Positions 1 through 12,939 of a stretch of DNA of 64,000 nt are shown here, one piece after another. Location of the stretch: contig OZ014412.1 in NCBI GenBank assembly GCA_963965975.1, positions 8,866,708 to 8,930,707 of the forward strand, read 5' to 3'. Origin of the DNA: Xestospongia bergquistia (Eukaryota > Porifera > Demospongiae > Haplosclerida > Petrosiidae). A program made the translations under genes and the position numbers. The notes beneath the pieces are model-generated. The model saw nothing but the letters and a program-made list of their open reading frames with translations, was not told the DNA's origin and searched no databases. Position 1 is the first letter of the stretch; the number at the start of each line of letters is the position of its first letter.

Positions 1-311
1 ATATATACATTGCAGTGGAGTCTCTCTGTATACCTAAAGTGTTCCATAGTCTGTACTAGTTCAAGGAGATCATTACATCGTTCCATAGTCATATTAAGAC
101 TAGTGAACACAGAGGCATTGCGTGCTGGCCAGGAACACAACTGAGGTGAAGATATAAATCCTGTATTTTGATGAAAAATAAATTAATATTAGTTATTATA
201 AAGTTATCAACTGACTATTTGCCTGTGAGTCTCTGTAGATGCTGGTATTGGAACCAGTAACTGTACCACGAGTGCTAGGTAATACTTGAGCAGAACCTAA
301 CTGCAATGTAC

Positions 312-362
<51 letters not shown>

Positions 363-2389
363 GAAGAGGAGATCCATACAGACACTATGTGCTAACTTTA
401 CCTTTCAGTACTATCTACATTATGTAATGACTCTTGTTGTAACTGTTTTATTTGTTCTTTATGATGTGCTAATATTCCCTCAGCCCACTCTTTTCTGTCA
501 AGATAGTATCCACGAAATCCAGAGCACACTCTCAAAGCAAGTCTGATATTGATACAGGCTTCTGCAGGATCACTCAAAGGATAGTCACCAATAATATCTC
601 TAGCTTTGAGTGATAATTCATTAGAAACAAGACGTAAGAGTCGATGGAAATGAGGAGTAAGAGAATAAAGCCTGTAAAGATAATACAAGTAAGTAAGTAC
701 ATGTACAATGTTATATTAGAATATACATATTACATGTATGACCATCATATGCTATATGAATTTGGACAAAATGTATATGTACATGTATGAATGATGTATT
801 ACATGAAAATATTTTCACAACTGACTTAATAACAATGAAAGTAAAGTGTCTAGATTGTTCTTACCCAGAGTGTTGCCATACTAGAGAGAGTATAACTACA
901 AGACAAGGAAATAGTTTAAGTAAAGTATCAGGAGAGAATGCTACATGAAGTTTCTGGAACCATGGCTTAATAGCATTGACATATACCAACACTAACTCAG
1001 TATCTATAATAGTCTAGAAAACAAGAGATATAACATTTAAATCAAATAGTTATTTGTCACTCTATCCATTCATCTATCCATCTATCCATATGTATTCATC
1101 CATCCATTCAATGTACCTTGCTGATATCTCTGTGTACATCAATAAAGGCATTGGCATATGTAGAACGAGCGTGTTCTAGTCCACTTAAAATGTGTAACAC
1201 TTCTCCTGAATTAAGTTGTTCACGAACAAAAACTAGTTGTTGTAATCTGTGCTCCCAATACTGAGAAAGAGAGAGAGAGAGACACACACACACACAGATA
1301 GATAGATAGAGAGTGAGAGAGAGAGACAGAGAGAGAGACAGAGAGACACAGAGAGATAGAGACACAGAGAGAGAGAGAGAGAGCATATTTGCATATAATA
1401 AGTGTATACATTTATATGTAGTTAATTGCATACCTTTATTTCAGCCATAGGTCCAGCCATTTTACCATCTTCTTTAACAATAGCTCCATTAGGATCAAAA
1501 TGTATTGCCATCTACAAGACAACAATACTAATAGTACTACAATAAGTTATTCTTATTACCTTGACTTGTTTCATCCATGAAACAACACATGTCTCCATAA
1601 TATGAATGACTATAGCTCTTCTCTCAGTACTACCAGTAAGTGCACCTTCAGTTAATACATCCAATGAAGGAATAGGCAGAACAAAATCACCATGTTGATA
1701 ACCTTGAGTCACCTGAAGAGAAAGTTGAATACAAACATGATGCATAGTACAATTTATTTTCTACCTGTATAGTACTCATCATTCGATGTAAGATATCTAA
1801 TATTCTTTCAGTAGATATTCCATGACCTAATCCACTATGATCAGCTAATATTGGTAAATAAACTTCTCTGATGACTAGTTCTAAATGATCAACTGGATTA
1901 GGTGAACACTCTGAACAGGCCACCTCCTCAGAAATAGTCTCTTTATTTAGTCGTGAAGCATTATTACTCTTTAGAAAGAAGAGGGCTTTATCAGTAAAGG
2001 TAGTGGGTGGTTGAGTGGACACCCTTAGTGAGCCTGTTGTCTCAGATGGGAGATGGACAAAGAGATGACGTACCTCACTGTTGTTACAAAAGTCAAGAAA
2101 TGCTGATCTAAAGATAAAGAGAAAATGATAACACAATTCAATACAAATGTCGTTTTGTTATTATACATATGTCTGTCATATTATATTGAAGTTTTTAATA
2201 AAGTGAACACAGGAGTACATAATATATATTATTGTATCAAAGGAGTACTAGCATACTTTTATAAATTCATAATTCATGATGTTACCTATTATTACTGTCA
2301 GAAAATAGACTTCTCAGCTCCTCCCCCTTAGGATGAAGTGATGAACTCACTCGAGACTCCAACCACCTCAAACGCTCATCAACCTCCAT
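1..2389 (-). CDS. Axonemal dynein heavy chain, N-terminal tail (partial, 9 exons)
   Basis: The 5' part of a dynein heavy chain gene, continuing beyond position 1. Exons on the minus strand: 2389-2286, 2107-1765, 1712-1560, 1511-1434, 1260-1117, 1013-865, 671-402, 310-216 and 160-34. All have AG acceptors, GT donors and matching phases, giving about 487 residues. The start is the ATG at 2389 (MEVDERLRWLESR). Segments typical of the dynein heavy chain N-terminal region 1 family are visible: a VLPIPSLDVL segment followed by METCVVSWMKQV, a YWEHRLQQL segment, and CSWPARNASVFTSLNMTMER. This tail binds intermediate and light chains and sets heavy-chain assembly; the motor lies outside the window. 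The donor at 215/214 (A|GTCAGT) is chosen because it keeps phase 1 into the next exon. The exact DNAH class cannot be assigned from the tail alone. The IFT46 neighbour supports a ciliary role. Confidence 0.88.
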
Positions 2390-2666
2390 ATTAATAACTC
2401 ATAATATCTAGTAGTAAATTAGTCTTCGATAATACACTGCTCAGTACACAGTTATTAAATTAAGCCACGCTGAGAGGTTTTGTAGCAGCCTACTATTTTA
2501 GAGCCATTTTGGATCATGTACAAAGACTGGATGTTTGGTTGCCTAGGGCGATATGGGTGTGGTTACAATCACGTGAGATAACACGTGTATCCAAGGTAAC
2601 TAATAAACAAATTGCTGTAAGCACAGTATCTCATTTTGAGCCTGGGGGACTACATTTATAATACTT
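2390..2666. promoter_or_regulatory. Divergent promoter between dynein heavy chain and IFT46 with X-box-like sites
   Basis: Only 277 bp separate the two start codons of oppositely transcribed ciliary genes. Visible in it are GTATCC-AA-GGTAAC at 2587-2600, which matches the RFX X-box consensus GTNRCC-N(0-3)-RGYAAC at all but one position, and a weaker GTTGCC-TAG-GGCGAT at 2538-2552. Two CACGTG E-boxes lie at 2570-2575 and 2582-2587. RFX control of ciliary genes is established knowledge; its use here is inference. Confidence 0.6.
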
Positions 2667-5092
2667 ATGGCGTTGGATCCAGGAAAAGTAAGTTTAATAC
2701 GAGAATCATAAATTTAGAGAGAATATTTAACTTCTTAACATTTATGTGGGGAAGATAGGATCTGTTAAAAGGGGTGTGGTTTTTGCATTATCTCTTATAT
2801 CAGGTAAAGGTGGTTCATAACCAACCCTATGATGAGAGTGTTGAAGTGAGTGATGCTGAGGAAATAGCTAGTAATAATCCTACACCAAGAGCAGTACAAC
2901 AGACAGGTATAGATTAATGGATGTATGAATAGATAGAAAATAGATGTGTTGATATGTGCAAAAATTGATGGGTAGATAAATCGTCAAAAGAGATCGTTAA
3001 TAAATGGATTGAGGGATGAAAATCGATATCAATTGAATCACTTTTCTCATACAATATTATAGAGGCATACTATTCAGATCAATATCAAACAACACAGTCC
3101 AATATAACTAAAGGAGATATACCATTAGGTGAAGGTGGTCAGGGAGGGAGACAACAAGGTAACATGATATTTGAAGAAGAAGAAGAAGAAGAAGAAGAAA
3201 GCAATGAAGGAGAGAGTGAGGAAGAGGAAGAACAAGATGGGCTATCTCAACTACAAACAATGAAAGGGTAAGTAATACGACTTACATCAAGTACAATTAT
3301 ATTATAATATGGTGTAGTGGGATGCCAGCATATTAGACACCTTAATGTTTTCTCTCTCTCTCTCTCTCTCTCTCAGTGGCTATGATCCATCTGATTATGA
3401 TCATCTTCAAGTATCCAAGGAGATCAAGGAGTTGTTTGGGTACATTACAAGATATACTCCTCATAATATTGAATTAGAGTGTCGTCTCATGCCTTTTGTA
3501 CCTGAATATGTACCTGCTATAGGAGATATTGATGCCTTCATCAAAGTATGCTCAAATATATCTTATTAAAATCATTAATTGAAATACATGTACTATGGAT
3601 TAAGAGATTTTAATCATATTAGAAGAGATAGTTGTAGTGTTATACATTTAGGTCTGAAGAGATGTTATCTCTGTGACTACTTATGACCTAATCTTTACCA
3701 GTAGTGCCAAGTATTTTGTGTAGAGGATTTAAGCCCCATTGAGTCTAGAGATGTTTTAACTCACTTCTTTATACTTGTCATCTATTTTCTATGATATATT
3801 CCTGTACTATTCTAGGTTACTCGTCCTGATGGTAAACCAGAGAAGTTAGGTCTGACAATACTTGATGAGCCATCCTCTAAACAATCTGATCCACATGTAC
3901 TTGACTTACAATTGAGAACTCATGCAAAACAATCTTTAGAGAAACCTGCTGTAAGTATAGGAAGAGAGAGAGAGTAGAATAGGGTATAGTGATGAACAAA
4001 GGATGATAACATATTATGTAATACTAACATTATATATATATATATATATATAATTATACTAATAATATTACTAGTTATTATATATATCTCTTCATTATAG
4101 CCTGTCTATAATATTCAAGATCCAAAGACAAACAGTAAAGCCTTAGACAGTTGGATTGAGAACATCAAGTACATTAATACAATATAATATTATAATATTA
4201 TACTATTATTATTATTATATAGGGAACTTCACAGACAGAAACCAGCTACTAATGTACATTATACAAGGTCAGTTATTTGGTAGTGACATCATAGTTGTGC
4301 ATGGAATGGATAGCAAATACACAATACTTAATATTTATTAATTAATTATTCATATTTACTTAATGTTTTTTTATTCCAATAATGTAGTTTAAAAAATCTA
4401 GTAAGATCCTTTTTAAAAATTTTATAAGTTCACTAGATTGAGCTAATTCTACTAATAAATTCTATTGTATTTTGTGGATTAATAGATTATTTCTTGAATG
4501 TATTAAATGTGGATTGTAAAAACTATTAGAAAACATTACCAATTAAATAATATTTTTATGACATTATATATATGTTTATTGTTTGAAATGTGGACTCACC
4601 TGTATAGTATTCTTTTCCCTTTCTTTTAGAAATATGCCTGATATAGAAACACTTATGCAAGAATGGCCTCCTGAATTTGAAGAAGCACTAAAAGAGGTAC
4701 TACAGCTTAACTAGTTACATTATACTATCAATACACTCATATAGGTGGGTCTACCAAGTGCTGATTTAGACTGTGACATCAAGCAATATGTCGACTTACT
4801 TTGTAGTAAGTACTTCACATTGAAATAAATAAAGCAATAAGAATGAGTATGGGACCAAATGTGAATCTTTCACTTTGCCACTCATAATTACATACAACAT
4901 GTTTCTGGGTTAATTTCTTCCATGTCTTTATATATGGTATTGTTCATACTTTCTACAGATCTATTGGACATTCCAGTACGTGGTAACAGGATTCACTCAC
5001 TACACGTTCTCTTCTCTCTCTTCATGGAGTTCAAAAACTCACAACATTTCAACGCATTACCTACTACTAATACTGATGATAATAATGATTGA
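2667..5092 (+). CDS. IFT46: Intraflagellar transport protein 46 (10 exons, complete)
   Basis: IFT46 is a subunit of the IFT-B core complex that carries cargo, notably outer-arm dynein, into cilia. Exons: 2667-2687, 2804-2906, 3063-3267, 3377-3545, 3816-3950, 4101-4168, 4223-4267, 4630-4696, 4745-4805 and 4959-5092. The total is 1008 nt, encoding 335 residues (human about 304). The family core is unmistakable: VVHNQPYDESVEV near the N-terminus, an acidic run of nine Glu around 3174-3200, then GYDPSDYDHLQVSKEIKEL, RYTP, PAIGDIDAFIKV, RPDGKPEKLGL, DEPSSKQSDP, NMPDIETLMQEWPPEFEE and LLDIPVRGNRIHSLHVLFSL. The divergent partner is a dynein heavy chain. Pieces of exons 3, 4, 9 and 10 recur downstream as relics. 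Confidence 0.96.
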
Positions 5093-6901
5093 TTCAATAT
5101 CTTTATTATATTAAGTATAATATGGTTTAAATTTTTAAAGGTTGCCCCATCCATAAAAAAGTTATTGTCTTACACTGCCCAAGTACAGTTGAATACTATT
5201 AACCACTTTATAAGGCACAAGTGTAGTGTTAGGTGGTTGATTCCAAATTTGATGCCTACCTTCCTAGCTTGATCCACTTCTCTTGCTGTTTGAATTATTA
5301 AACAAAATAAATTCATGTTCATATTTATTTGGATTTGCCTTCGCTGAAAAAAATGGATAGTTAACCTTACTAATCTATTGTCATTTACTGAGCTTATGCA
5401 CATAGGAGAGCATTGAGAGCAATCAACAGGAAATCACATGACAACTAAATTAAAGACTCATTTTTGGTAAAAACACCATTTCCTAAGGCTTAAAAGGCAA
5501 AACAAATTATTTTGTAGTCTTCTTCAATCCTGTATGTATATGTATCAAACTTTGTTACCTTTTTGTTTTTGATCAAAGAAAAATATTGAACCTTTCTTCA
5601 CTAAGTTCACAATCAGCAATAACCTGTTGGCAACAATAGTTAGCATTGTAAGAAGTAGTGAACATTGTATGTTGTTTTTATTACTAATAATATTAATATA
5701 CTGATTGACAGTTGTGTAGTGATGTAATGGTTAGAGTTGTGAAGATCCTGTTAATTATCTTATTAATTAGACACAATAATTTTATGGAAGCTAAGCCTGT
5801 GGGGCGAGGGCTGTTGTCATGGAATTGATAATAAGGCAGCCCTCCAGAACACATGTGTACGCGTCCTTTTCAAAATTGTCATTCCAAAGTAATTATAAAA
5901 TTAAAACATTATGTTGTTAATACTTTTTACAGGCATGCATGCAACCTAAACAACCACTGATTACACTGTAAAAATTAATATGCTATTTTAATAACTTATT
6001 TGTAGCTTATTACAAAGGCAATTTACTACGGAATATAGAATTGTTATGAATTGCTCATTATGTAATTTGTTGGTATGTTGTTGTTTTACATACCAACAAT
6101 TATACAATAAGTAATTCACATAAATTCCATATTCTTTAGTAATCCATCCATGTAAAGTATATACATTGTTAAAATAACATATTATTTTTTACAATGATGA
6201 TGATGGCTCATTTATAACAAACAACTTCCTCGAGTGCTCACTGGGATAGCTGTTTTTAACCAATGGTTAGGAATTCACTGTTAAAATAGATTGATTGTTT
6301 GTACCACTTATAAGTGGTACAAACAATCAATCTATTTTAACAGTGAATTATTATCATATACATTCCAATGCTTTAAAGTAAATTTACCATTTAATCATGT
6401 GTCTTCAAAGTAATGAACAAAATTATCAATGTGATATGATCCATCCACATACATTGTATTTTATTTTAATCGGTATCTGCTCGCCAAGCTATACATACCT
6501 ACTGAACTGGTATGAAGGCAATGCTGTAGTTCAGTCTTCTAAGAAACGAATTGATTTGAGATTCACCATGATTGACATTGAAAATATCAATGGTAAACTA
6601 AACTAAAAAATATAATTTTACATATATATAATTATATATATATATATATATATATATTGCTCCTACAGCAGAAAACGATGTTTTCAAGTTGTACTACTCC
6701 AAATTGCTGATTGAGTGACGTTGTTAGCTATTGTGATATATATTCATATTACTTAATTTACTTCTAGCTACACCTTTATCAGTATGACAATTTTTAGTTA
6801 AGTAAACAAACAGTCGGTCACGAGCCGGATATGAAGTCACATACCAAGATACCTCAGGCAGGGTGTGGTTACCAAGAAGACATTTCTGTGTTAAATTTTC
6901 T
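5093..6901 (+). other. Intergenic region, duplicated at about 11.59-12.94 kb
   Basis: No convincing gene is seen. The stretch from IFT46 intron 8 (about 4780) to the NLR1 start resembles 11278-12939 before NLR2, so it is one side of a tandem duplication. It contains a 78 bp perfect palindrome (6272-6349) and a TA run near 6626-6657. The last 130 bp before 6902 are less AT-rich and are the presumed NLR1 promoter. Confidence 0.6.
6272..6349. repeat. 78 bp perfect palindrome (fold-back)
   Basis: Two 39-base arms meet at 6310/6311 (GTACCACTTA|TAAGTGGTAC) with no loop and no mismatch. The outer ends read AATTCACTG and CAGTGAATT. The paralogous place near 12325-12362 keeps only one arm-like stretch (CTGTTTTAACAGTGAATTC). 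It is probably a small fold-back transposon or its footprint. No clear target-site duplication is seen. Confidence 0.7.
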
Positions 6902-9900
6902 ATGGCTCACTCTGATAAAAGTAAATTATTTGATCATATCATACGTATTGTTCTTTCGATTATATGATCATTTTATATAGAGAGTTCACTGGAGGAAGAG
7001 ACATTTCGATGTCATTATTCTAAACTTTATGACTATTTGAGTAGCTCTGATAGTGAAGTCATTAGCCTTACAATTAGTCTGTACAGTGAAAATATTATTG
7101 GTAAACCAATAAAAGATAAGATACACACTAGTAAAGGGACATCAGCTGGTGACAAAGCCTGTATACTACTGGATTCTGTTGAATCAGCTATCACAGCACA
7201 TCCCAAACATTTTCAGACCTTTTGCTCTATTCTAGGAAAGATTTCAAACAATTTGAAGACTTTATCTGATGATATAATAAGTAGATATGGTAAGATCCTA
7301 TTAATCATATTATGTTTATTAAATAATGACATTTTAGATGCTAAACAGAAGGCTGACATCTGGAGAGTCAAGAAAAATGAAAGCTGTAGTGAATTGTTAC
7401 CATTATCAAAAAAAGGTGAGATGGCTATCAATCATACTCATATTAACATTAAATATAGATGAGATCCAGGAAGAATGGCACCAGCCTTTAAAAAAGTTGA
7501 CTCCAACTAGCTCTCAAACTTGCTCTGAGGCAAATGGTGTAACTCCACCAGTAGAAAGGTCAGAAGTTGAGTCAAAGCCGAGCAATAGTCACTTGCTAGC
7601 TGATGAGCATTCTAAACAAGAAAAACAAGAAAGAACATTCCTAATCATGCAAGGTATCATGATGATTGAAACTGATTTTGTTACTTAATTATCTTTTTTA
7701 GATGAAGGCAAATATGACTACAGTTACCATAAAGCTCAAGGGATGTCATCGATAAAAGCAACACTTCAACAATGTGATTGGCAAATTTTGCCAGATCTTC
7801 AATCCAGTTCTGCCATCACCAGAACAACTTCAGCTGAGTGTATGTATGAACAAAATCAATACAGATGGCCCCAAAGTGCTGGATATCGTAAATCCTCACC
7901 ACCTTGGAACCCAAAGAGTTCTCATTCACAAAGTCTTTCTGCTAACCCATTGAATCACGGAGAACTCCATCATCCATTTCAGACGCAAGATTATGGACAT
8001 TTTTATAGAGCTTCTTCTTCTAAGATTGTGGGACAGTTAGATCCAAACAATCCCTGTTCACAAATATTTGATAAATTCTATGATAAAATCGTTACAATTA
8101 TTAGCCAAGACATTAATCTGAGCAATTGTTTCATGGAAAGGTTAAATGCAAAGTTTTTTTTACCCACCACACTAAGAAAACAGTCTTATTGGGATCTATT
8201 GCCTTGTCTAGCCATCAAGAATAAAGCAATAGTTGAAACTGTTAGTACTTTTATTAGCAGAACCAGAACTCCTGACAAGTCACTTTGCAGACTTGTGAAT
8301 TTACTAGACCAATTGCCTGAACTGAAAACTGTAGCTGAAGAAATTAGACAAGAAGGTTAGTATTTACATATTCCATTGTGTGTATCATTATTTTGTTTCT
8401 TCCTCCGTATATAGCATCATCACTTGGAAATGTAATTACAGTGAATCCAATAACCAAAGCTAGTGAAGAACCTACTAGACATTTTTACATACCAACAGAA
8501 TCTAGCTTTTCAGGTAAGGAAGTAATTTTATATGTGTCAATAAGTTAAACTGCTAAAACCATGTACTATGTAGCTATTAAACTGCTATTTTTTACAATAG
8601 ATGAACAGTACGAAACAAAATTACAAGAATTTTCTCCTGGTGATCATATTAAAAATTATGCTCGACATTTACAGAATATCTATAAACGTTGGCATCCTGA
8701 TCCAAAGTGGTCTCCGGCAAAAATTAAAATATTCGTTGACTTAGCAATTATTGAAAATTCTTTGGACTACGATGATAAGTTTTCTCGCTCTACTCTTCAT
8801 GGCTCTATAGATGACATATGTAAAAGAAAGAGATCCATATCAATTGATGATCTTTGTAAAATTCCTTGTGGTTCATTAATACTTATAGAGGGTGCTCCAG
8901 GTATTGGTAAATCTGTGCTAGCATTTGAATTATGTCGTCGATGGTTCAAAAAAGAAGAAATTCTTCAACATTACTCACTGCTGTTACTGCTACGTTTAAG
9001 AGATAAGAATGTCCAAAGCAAGTTATCATCTGTTGAAGAATTATTGGGATGTTTTTTACGTTCTCAATCATGGAAGCAACTAGCCATTCAAGATATTATT
9101 GATAACAGTGGTGAAGGTGTGATGATTATTCTGGATGGTTATGATGAACTTCCTGATGAAGTATCAAATAATAATATATTAGATCAGATCATGCAAAGTC
9201 TTTCGCAAGCAACAGTTATTGTCACTAGTCGTCCTTCAATTAAACGTCAACTGACAGAGAGTATTAATTTTACACACCATATAGAGGTACTGGGATTCAC
9301 TAAAGATAGCAGAACTGAATATATACGCAAATTCTTTAAAGACGATGAGGTATTACATGAAAAGTTTCATCAATATATAAAATGCTTTCCTAAATTTAAG
9401 GAATTTCTCTACATTCCCATTAATCTAGTTATTATTTTAGATATATTTCAACAATCTCTTGTTGATAGTAGCACATTTTATCTACCAGAAACTATGACAG
9501 AACTTTATGATACTTTAGTAAGAATGTTGATATATCGACATTTAAAAGATACTTATGATGTCAACTTTAAAAGTCTCAAAGAGTTACCACAACCAGCATT
9601 GTCTACATTCCACAATCTTTGTAGTCTTGCATATGATGGCATTTGTAATAACCAGGGGCTGGTTTTCTACAGCACAGAAAAGTTTGAGACACTTGGCTTA
9701 ATGCAAAAGGAATCACAAATGCTTCCAAATGAAGGTGGTGATGTGTTTGTTTATAGTTTTCTTCACTTAACTATTCAAGAGTTTCTAGCAGCATATCATG
9801 TACATGAAAACCAACAGGAGGTCCAACAGCTTTTCAGTAGTTGCAAGTATGTGTCAAAATTGGCTATTATGATGCGCTTTTTAGCTGGTTTAACAAAGCT

Positions 9901-11086
9901 GGAGTCAATCGACCTTCATATTCCAAATAGACTATTTAGCTGTAACACATTTCATCAGTTCTTTGAGGCAAAAAATGACAGACTTATCTCAAAGCTTTTA
10001 AGCAAAAAATGTTCTTTGAAAATAGCACGTCTGTCACCAATTCCTACTCCACTGGATATGTACATGATAGGTCGCTGTGTTGCTTTGGGTAGTTGTTGTT
10101 GGAGACTTGGTTTTACATTACGTGGTATGGGTAATGAACATTTAGAGATGTTTGCAGCTGGTTTGAATTCTATTGGTGAAGTTAAAGGTCAAATTGAGCA
10201 TCTTGGTTTTTCATTGAATCCACTTGGAAATAAAGGTTCAAGCTGTTTTTTAAAATTACCAAAATTTATTCTAAACAATTTAGTCCATCTTTATTTACGA
10301 GGTATTGAAGTTGATGTTGACTGTTTGAATGATTTAATATCAGCAACACCAAGCCTTATCAACTTAAAGATGTTTCTTTTTCATGATAATAATTTCAAAG
10401 AAGGTGAACAAAAGTGCTTTATTGAAGCTCTATGCTTTTCTAAATTCCTTGAACATGTTTCATTCTCTACACTTAGTCCAGATGAGTGTGTGTTATTGCT
10501 AAGCAATTCACAAACTCTTCACACAATAGAACTTTACCAGCTTTCACCTCTTAGTATTGAAGCTGTTATAAAATGCTTATCATCAAGTAAAGCACTTAAA
10601 ACTCTTCAAATTCATCAGAGCGAAGTCAAAACTGACTTCATTGATGACCTCCCCACTATTTTACCTTCCTCTCATCTCAAGTCACTTGAGTTTATTAATT
10701 GTGCAATAGACTCTGTTATAGTTCATATTATAACTGATGCAGTGATGAGGACCCCATCATTGGAGAAACTAAACCTCAGTGATAACCTAATAGATGATGA
10801 AGGTAGACATTATCTTGCTAATATGATACACCCATTGAGTGGAGCAGAGTCTTCAAAAGAGCCAGCTGCAGATATAACTCACCAACTCAATGAAATATAT
10901 CTTGATCACAACCCCTTTACCAAACTAACTATCTGGAGGCTTATGGATGAACTTGTATCTTGTCATTCAAGGTCACTTTTTAAGCTTCATTTATCTTTGG
11001 GATGGAAGGATTACATAGAGTCACTCCCTACTTATCCTCTAGTTAAGGAGCGTATATATTTTGAAAGAAAAGATGACTATAACTGA
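6902..11086 (+). CDS. NLR1: CARD-like, second death-fold domain, NACHT, LRR (intact)
   Basis: A predicted cytosolic NOD-like receptor. Exons: 6902-6920, 6981-7289, 7338-7415, 7459-7653, 7702-8355, 8415-8513 and 8601-11086. All junctions are phase 1; the total is 3840 nt, encoding 1279 residues. Residues about 10-108 form a CARD-like domain with the core KACILLDSVESAI then FQTFCSILGKI. A second death-fold-like domain is at about 314-418 (FDKFYDKIVTIIS to EEIRQEG). NACHT follows: Walker A GAPGIGKS at about 549, Walker B IILDGYDE at about 627-634, and a TVIVTSRPS sensor-1-like strand. The C-terminal ~300 residues are LRRs, for example LEKLNLSDNLIDDEG and LNEIYLDHNPF. The start is the ATG of the MAHSDK exon, which NLR5 shares and NLR2 has as MAHYDK. 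The ligand is unknown. Confidence 0.9.
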
Positions 11087-12939
11087 TATATCCAGATTAG
11101 TGTATCTTTTTATTTTATTTTTTAAATATCTCAAATTTGAAGCTGAAGTAGTTATTTGTAATAAATCTATATTGCAGTATATATATTTTATTTTTAACCA
11201 TTATGCTGTATCACGTGCCTCGATCTGTGTCCTCACTAAAATTTGAATGTTAGAATGTAACTAATTCTGAGTATATATCAACTTACTTTGTAGTAAGTAC
11301 ATACATCACTTCACATTAAAATAAATAAAGCAATAAGAATGGGAATGGGACCAAATGTGAACCTATTACTTTGCATCTCACAACTACATATACATGTTTG
11401 ATCTGGGTTGATCTCTACCATGTCTGTGCCTATGGTATTGTTCATACTTTCTACAGATCTATTGGACATTCCAGTACGTGGTAATAGGATTCACTCACTA
11501 CATGTTCTCTTCTCTCTGTTCATGGAGCTCAAAAACTCACAACATTTCAATGCATTACCTACTACTAATACTGATGATAATAATGACTGATTCAATATCT
11601 TTATTATAATAAGTATATAGGTTGTCCCATCCATACAAAGTAAAAGGTTATTGTTTTGCTCTGCTCAAGTAGAGGTGAATGCTATTAACCCCATATAAGG
11701 CATACATGTATGGATGATTCCAAATTCAATGCCAACTTTTTCTAATTTGATCCACTTCTCTTGCTGTTTGAATTATTAAATAAAAGAAATCACATTCATT
11801 TTCATTTGGGTTTGCTTTCAATGAAACAATCAATAGGTTAATATAATAGCAAATATATGGTCATTTACTGAACACATACACCTAGGAGAACATCAAGAAC
11901 AAAGTTAAGTTAAAGACACATTTTGGTGAAAATACCATTTCCCTAGACTTATAAGGTGAAACATTAATTTCTTTGTACTCTTCAATCTTTTATGTATAAT
12001 TATAATTATATATGTATTTTATCAAATGTTGTTACCTATTTTGTCTGAAGAAAAACATGAACTAAATTAATTTCACAATCAGCAACAAACTCAATGACAA
12101 CAGTTAAACTGGGAGTAATCAACAATGTATATTGTTTTCATAACTAATATATATATTAACAGTTATGTTATGAAGATCCTGTTTAATGTATGTTTCATTA
12201 GTTGGACACAATAATTTTCCTTTTGAAACTGTCACTTCCACAGTAATTAGTAATCAAAACAGTATATGTTGTCAATACTTTCCAATGTATTTTGTAGACA
12301 TGTATGAAACCTAAATGACCACAAAGTGGTCAAAACAAACTATCTGTTTTAACAGTGAATTCTCAATCATGCATTAAAAATAGCTATGCCAGACCTCAAG
12401 GTGGTTGTTTGTACTTCTTCTAAATGAATTATTCTGATACACACATTGCAATTCCTTAAAGTTACCATTTAACCATGTGTCTTCAAAGTAACAACAGTTG
12501 CTCCTGGGAGATAGCTCAAAGATGTTCACCACTATTTAACAGAATCATCAATATGGTGTATATGCTGTACATTTGCTTTTCATACCTTGTCAAGTTATAA
12601 CTACATTCTGAACTGGCATAAAGACCAGTACTTTAGTTCTTCTTAGAAACTGATTAATTTGAGCACCATGGTTGACATTAAAATGGCAAACTAAACTAAT
12701 ACTGTTCTGACAGTAGAAAACAATGTTTTCAAAATTTGTACATACCAAACTCAGTCCATTACATATTACATGTTATTACACTTTTATCAGGATACAATTA
12801 ATTTTTGTTCATAAACTTTACACAATAGCTATCAAACACCGAATATGAAATGTAAACGTCAGGAAAAGGTTGGGGTTACTTGGACAGCGTTTTCACTAAA
12901 ACAGCCATATTTGATTACTGTCTTAAATTTTCTATTTCT
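11087..12939 (+). other. Intergenic: IFT46 tail relic and duplicated flank
   Basis: Apart from the IFT46 fragment listed separately, no gene is visible. 11591-12939 is a diverged copy of the region between IFT46 and NLR1. The end nearest 12940 is the presumed promoter of NLR2. Confidence 0.55.
11278..11590 (+). pseudogene. IFT46 relic: end of exon 9, intron and exon 10
   Basis: 11278-11300 repeats the CAACTTACTTTGTAGTAAGT junction of IFT46 exon 9. 11459-11590 repeats exon 10 almost exactly (LLDIPVRGNRIHSLHVLFSL, with MELKNSQHF where IFT46 has MEFKNSQHF) and ends at the same stop. There is no upstream exon, so it cannot make IFT46. It marks a tandem duplication whose left break lay in IFT46 and which carried the NLR 5' region. 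Confidence 0.9.

Noticed and set aside
216..310. A GC-type donor at CAG|GCAAAT for dynein exon 8
   Set aside because: It would end in phase 0, but the next exon needs phase 1. A|GTCAGT at 216/215 fits.
1261..1390. CRISPR-like or minisatellite array
   Set aside because: Simple GA/CA repeats without spaced unit structure. No CRISPR array is present in the window.
1108..1431. Open frames rich in Leu and Ser near the dynein gene
   Set aside because: They read through a (GA)n/(CA)n tract in an intron. Only 1117-1260 is coding, as a dynein exon.
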